Below are positions 5,975-8,930 of a stretch of 8,930 nucleotides of DNA, piece by piece. This stretch comes from Gelria sp. GTDB lineage: Bacteria > Bacillota > Syntrophomonadia > Syntrophomonadales > Syntrophomonadaceae. Numbering within the stretch: the first letter of the stretch is position 1; every line of letters begins with the position of its first letter. Both the position numbers and the translations under genes were made by a program. The stretch covers positions 1-8,930 of the forward strand of contig DUMX01000328.1 in NCBI GenBank assembly GCA_012839665.1, read 5' to 3'. The notes beneath the pieces were generated by a model. It was not told the DNA's origin. It made no database searches and was given only the letters and a program-made list of their open reading frames with translations.

Positions 5975-7466
5975 ACCCAATCGCCCCCAGTCGCTCCCTG
6001 ATTTTCTGCTCTAATTCTTGCCTTTTGGTAAACAGTTCAGCCAACTCACCGGTTAATCGTGTCATTTTTTCATCAAAAGGCTCGCCATCATCTTCCTGTT
6101 CTTCTATGCCAACATATCTGCCGGGGGTTAAAATATAATCGTGTTTGGCAATCTCAGCCGTTTCTACCACCGCACAGAACCCCAAAATATCTTCACAAGT
6201 CCCATTTTCAAAGGCCTCAAACGTACCGGCAATATTAGCAATATCATCATCAGTTAGTTCCCGCAGTCTCCTGCTTACCATGGTACCCAGGTTGCGGGCA
6301 TCAATAAATATGGTTTTGCCTTTCTGTTTTTTGTTTTTGCTTAAAAACCATAGGGACACCGGAATCTGAGTAGTATAAAATAGCTGCGGCGGCATGGCCA
6401 CTATACCTTCCACCAGGTCAGCTTCGATAATATCTTTCCTTATCTCCCCTTCCCCGCCGGTTTGGCTGGCTAAGGAGCCATTGGCCAGTACCAGGCCGAT
6501 TTTACCGTTGGGGGCCAGGTGGTGAATCATGTGCTGCATCCAGGCAAAGTTGGCATTACGGGCCGGGGGTAACCCATACTTCCATCGCACATCATCTTTT
6601 AGCCGTTCCTGTCCCCAAGCGGAAAGGTTAAAGGGAGGATTGGCCAGGATAAAATCTGCCCTCAGGGTAGGGTGGCAATCGTCCAGGAAAGTATCAGCAT
6701 TATATCGGCCTAGATCCGCTTCCAATCCCCGGATAGCCAGGTTCATCATGCACATTTTCCAGGTGGTGGCGTTGCTATCCTGTCCATATATAGATATGTT
6801 GCGAATGTTGCCCTGGTGGTTTTCAATAAACCGGGCTGATTGTACAAACATACCCCCGCTGCCGCAACAAGGGTCATATACCCGGCCATTGTAAGGTTTT
6901 AACACCTCAACCAGGGTTCTAACTACACAGGCCGGGGTGTAAAATTCCCCTGCCAGTTTACCTTCCTGCTCGGCAAACTTGGCCAGGCAGTACTCGTAAG
7001 CTCGGCCTAAAACATCCTTGCTATCGCCTTGCTCAATCATGGCTATATTGGTAAACAAATCTACCACTTCACCCAGGCGCCGTTTATCAAGTTCAGGCCG
7101 GGCGTAGTTTTTCGGCAAGACCCCTTTAAGTCGTTTATTCTCTTTCTCAATGCAGTACATAGCCTCGTCAATAACCTTGCCTATAGAAGGATCATGGGCT
7201 TTGGCGGCAATTGCTGACCATCGAGCCGCCGGCGGCACATAGAAAACACCTTTTCTTATGTATTCATCCAGGTCTTCTTCAAAGCCTTCGCCCTCAGCCA
7301 CCAGTTCCTGATAGCGGGCTTCAAATTTGTCTGATATGTATTTCAAGAAAATAAGCCCTAAAACCACATGTTTATATTCTGAGGCATCAATATTGCCCCG
7401 TAATATATTAGCCGATTCCCATAATTGTTTCTCAAAACCTACATTTGCTGAGTTTTGCTCTGCCAC
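5964..7466 (-). CDS. hsdM: Type I restriction-modification N6-adenine methyltransferase subunit M
   Basis: HsdM methylates adenine in the site chosen by HsdS, protecting host DNA, and is also part of the restriction complex. The 500-residue product has the N-terminal helical HsdM domain (FEKQLWESANILRG, then YKHVVLGLIFLKYISDKF), the GEFYTP element (about 173-178), the AdoMet motif I DPCCGSGG (about 198-205) and catalytic motif IV NPPF (about 276-279), followed by a C-terminal helical region rich in Glu and Lys. GTG at 7466 is preferred because AGGAGGG lies 9 nt upstream; the longer TTG start at 7511 would place this ribosome site inside the gene. It is the first gene of the hsdM-hsdS-hsdR operon and overlaps hsdS by 11 nt. 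It is full length with no lesion. Confidence 0.97.
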   Translation of the reverse strand: MAEQNSANVGFEKQLWESANILRGNIDASEYKHVVLGLIFLKYISDKFEARYQELVAEGEGFEEDLDEYIRKGVFYVPPAARWSAIAAKAHDPSIGKVIDEAMYCIEKENKRLKGVLPKNYARPELDKRRLGEVVDLFTNIAMIEQGDSKDVLGRAYEYCLAKFAEQEGKLAGEFYTPACVVRTLVEVLKPYNGRVYDPCCGSGGMFVQSARFIENHQGNIRNISIYGQDSNATTWKMCMMNLAIRGLEADLGRYNADTFLDDCHPTLRADFILANPPFNLSAWGQERLKDDVRWKYGLPPARNANFAWMQHMIHHLAPNGKIGLVLANGSLASQTGGEGEIRKDIIEADLVEGIVAMPPQLFYTTQIPVSLWFLSKNKKQKGKTIFIDARNLGTMVSRRLRELTDDDIANIAGTFEAFENGTCEDILGFCAVVETAEIAKHDYILTPGRYVGIEEQEDDGEPFDEKMTRLTGELAELFTKRQELEQKIRERLGAIGYEL

Positions 7467-7491
7467 AGTAATTTGCCCTCCTAAAGTGTGA

Positions 7492-7519
7492 TTTGTATAA
7501 AACGAAAGCAAGTTTACAA
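7492..7519 (-). promoter_or_regulatory. Probable promoter of the hsd operon
   Basis: Minus-strand TTGTAA (7514-7519) and TACAAA (7492-7497) are 16 bp apart, between the terminator at 7526-7555 and the hsdM ribosome site at 7476-7482. The -10 match is moderate. The terminator just upstream makes an independent promoter here likely. Confidence 0.4.
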
Positions 7520-7525
7520 GCCCTT

Positions 7526-7555
7526 AAAAAAATATAAGCCCCGGGATACCCCGGG
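7526..7555 (-). terminator. Intrinsic terminator between the acyl-CoA synthetase-like gene and hsdM
   Basis: On the minus strand CCCGGG-GTAT-CCCGGG (7555-7540) is followed by GGCTTATA and a run of seven T residues (7532-7526). It would end transcription from the gene whose stop codon is at 7770, after a 3' UTR of about 215 nt. Confidence 0.65.
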
Positions 7556-7643
7556 ACCTGGTTTGTTTTATGATATTTGTTATATTAACCGCCCGGAACC
7601 ATGTCGGAAAGAGTCCTTCATTTACATTAATCATTCTACTTAG

Positions 7644-7799
7644 AGTCATTATAACCTTCTTTATTTTTTACCAGGTTGCCCTAAATTTACCGGCCACCCT
7701 GCCTTCGCTTTTGTCGCCGATGCTGGTCTGGAAGCAGTCGCTATGCAGGACGAAGGAGGAAAGTTGCTTTTAAAAAGTTATCTTACCTTGTTGAATTAA
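7644..7799 (+). other. Coding-like plus-strand stretch, possible gene remnant or dispersed repeat
   Basis: The stretch 7681-7770 is more GC-rich than its surroundings. A plus-strand frame open from 7644 to TAA at 7797-7799 gives a protein-like sequence, FTGHPAFAFVADAGLEAVAM then QDEGGKLLLKS, with no ribosome site and no start. It overlaps the end of the opposing gene by 30 nt. The same DNA carries a near-repeat, GTCGCCGATGC and GTCGCTATGC, and imperfect inverted ends, CCTGCCTTCG (7698-7707) and CGAAGGAGG (7751-7759). I do not recognise the product. Confidence 0.3.
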
Positions 7800-8930
7800 A
7801 CCATAAACCTCCGATGTTAAGGGATAATAACTGTTTTTCTGCGGGTCAAAATAATATAATGGGTCTTTTATTAACGATGGCGAATAGCCCTCATCTTTCA
7901 AACGCTCCCGGTGTTCGCTCAGATAATCGACTCCATTTTTCGTCTTGCATAAACGAATAAATAGTGGCCTGGCATGTTCAGGCATACGTCGACCTATATA
8001 ATCACTGAACTTTTTCCAATCCAGCTTTCCATCCTCAAATAAAGTAATTGCTGCCATGCCACACCTGCCTTCCATGTCGGGTATTTTCACACCATATACA
8101 TAAGCATCTTCAATCGGGCCGAAGTACTTCACTATTACATCGGCTACCGCATGTGCTGATACCGTTTTACCTTTCCAGCGGTAAGTTGCTCCCAGGCGGT
8201 CCACAAATGAAATATACTCATCTTCATGAAGAACCATTAAATCCATGGTATTGAAATATTTATCACCCGGCTCAAATACATTTTCGACTATTTTTTCAGC
8301 AGTTGCCTCCGGATCATTAATATATCCATCAAAGGGAGTGGCTTCATTTATCTCGCATAGATAAAGTCCGGTTTCCCCCGGCTGGCATTTTATAGCCCAC
8401 CCATCTTCACCGCGTAATATTTCTTCAGTTAACAAATCACAGCGTACCACTTCACCTACCCGCATTCCTGCGAAATTAAGATTACCACACATATGAGGCT
8501 TTTCATCGTAGTTAATAACGCCACCCATTCCCTCAACATTGCCATAAATCTCTATTACATTATCCAGGTTAAACCTTTTTTTGAAGGGTTCAACTAAAAA
8601 GCCTAACATCCCATTTACCATTACTGATTTTAAGGTAGTATCACCATCATCTTCTCTGGGTGGAGCATTATAAAGATAACGACACATTTCCCCGACTCCA
8701 ACAAAGTAATCTATCTGATATTTACGCACATCATTCCAGAATTTGTTAAGTGAAAAGCGTTTTCTTAAAACCATGGTACTACCTGTCACTGCCATGCTGG
8801 GGAAACATACTCCAAAACCACTATTTAAATGTAGCGGTACAACTACATATTGAATACTGTCCCTGTGTAAATGACCATAGCCCCCAAAAATATGACCATA
8901 GGCTAAAAATCTTTGGTTGAGGACGGGCAC
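7770..8930 (-). CDS. FATP/very-long-chain acyl-CoA synthetase-like protein, 5' end outside window
   Basis: These 386 C-terminal residues match the FATP (SLC27)-type acyl-CoA synthetases through their length: the VLRKRFSLNKFWNDV segment, the GEMCRYLYNAPPRE segment, FDGYINDPEAT, the RWKG hinge region (251-254), YGVKIPDMEGRCGMAAI (279-295), EHARPLFIRL, and the family tail DPLYYFDPQKNSYYPL. Such enzymes activate long-chain fatty acids to acyl-CoA via acyl-AMP, usually at the membrane. The N-terminal part with the P-loop is beyond the window; the first codon shown is not the start. Odd points: the A5-type motif reads YGNVEG (129-134) rather than YGxTE, TGDL is NTMDL (227-231), RxGDTFRWKGEN is RLGATYRWKGKT (245-256), and residues 332-344, where the catalytic A10 lysine belongs, contain no lysine. 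Fatty-acid CoA ligase activity is therefore doubtful. No operon partner is visible; a terminator follows. Confidence 0.85.
   Translation of the reverse strand: MPVLNQRFLAYGHIFGGYGHLHRDSIQYVVVPLHLNSGFGVCFPSMAVTGSTMVLRKRFSLNKFWNDVRKYQIDYFVGVGEMCRYLYNAPPREDDGDTTLKSVMVNGMLGFLVEPFKKRFNLDNVIEIYGNVEGMGGVINYDEKPHMCGNLNFAGMRVGEVVRCDLLTEEILRGEDGWAIKCQPGETGLYLCEINEATPFDGYINDPEATAEKIVENVFEPGDKYFNTMDLMVLHEDEYISFVDRLGATYRWKGKTVSAHAVADVIVKYFGPIEDAYVYGVKIPDMEGRCGMAAITLFEDGKLDWKKFSDYIGRRMPEHARPLFIRLCKTKNGVDYLSEHRERLKDEGYSPSLIKDPLYYFDPQKNSYYPLTSEVYGLIQQGKITF

Noticed and set aside
7467..7511. Longer hsdM start at TTG 7511
   Set aside because: The strong ribosome site AGGAGGG at 7476-7482 points to GTG 7466, and the extra 15 residues overlap the likely -10 region.
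7570..7773. A 67-codon plus-strand frame starting ATG 7570
   Set aside because: No ribosome site, and no protein-like pattern in this frame beyond one hydrophobic run. The coding-like signal in this area is in another frame.
1..8930. CRISPR array, tRNA or rRNA genes
   Set aside because: No regularly spaced repeats and no recognisable cloverleaf or rRNA sequence were seen on either strand.

Overview
The window looks like an accessory, defence-rich stretch of a moderately AT-rich Firmicute, probably an anaerobic clostridial lineage (Peptococcaceae- or Syntrophomonadaceae-like). That assignment is inferred from strong purine-rich Shine-Dalgarno sites, sigmaA-type promoter hexamers, T-tailed hairpin terminators, a Hol_Tox-like mini-gene and a bacterial FATP-type acyl-CoA synthetase. 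No sequence search was possible. Nearly all genes lie on the minus strand.

From left to right, positions 1-354 hold a 5' fragment of a DUF772-type transposase whose first part is folded back as an 82-bp perfect inverted repeat around a 37-nt spacer. The transposase ends abruptly at about 345-355 against a small secreted-protein gene (minus strand), whose last codons read into antisense transposase sequence. Positions 760-1100 have the architecture of a type I toxin-antitoxin locus. A 29-residue hydrophobic toxin candidate is on the minus strand, a convergent antisense RNA candidate is on the plus strand, and the inferred toxin mRNA can pair its 5' leader with its own 3' UTR through two collinear helices. 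A terminator and a short gene remnant lie upstream of it. Positions 1286-1657 encode a stand-alone GIY-YIG nuclease-like protein.

Positions 1782-7466 are a complete type I restriction-modification operon on the minus strand, transcribed hsdM-hsdS-hsdR with overlapping stop and start codons. All diagnostic motifs are intact: NPPF and the AdoMet site in HsdM, two target-recognition domains in HsdS, and the PD-(D/E)xK nuclease plus SF2 motor in HsdR. The modification subunit pair M2S would methylate host DNA and the R subunit would translocate on and cut unmodified DNA. A terminator separates this operon from the last gene, so it probably has its own promoter.

Positions 7770-8930 hold the C-terminal part (386 codons, running off the window) of a FATP/very-long-chain acyl-CoA synthetase-like protein. 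It lacks several residues normally needed for adenylation. Between it and hsdM is a structured stretch with a coding-like plus-strand frame (7644-7799) that is not explained.

The strongest candidates for something undescribed are the type I toxin-antitoxin locus with its foldback, and the degenerate FATP homologue. The 82-bp inverted repeat at the very start could be real or an amplification or assembly artefact.
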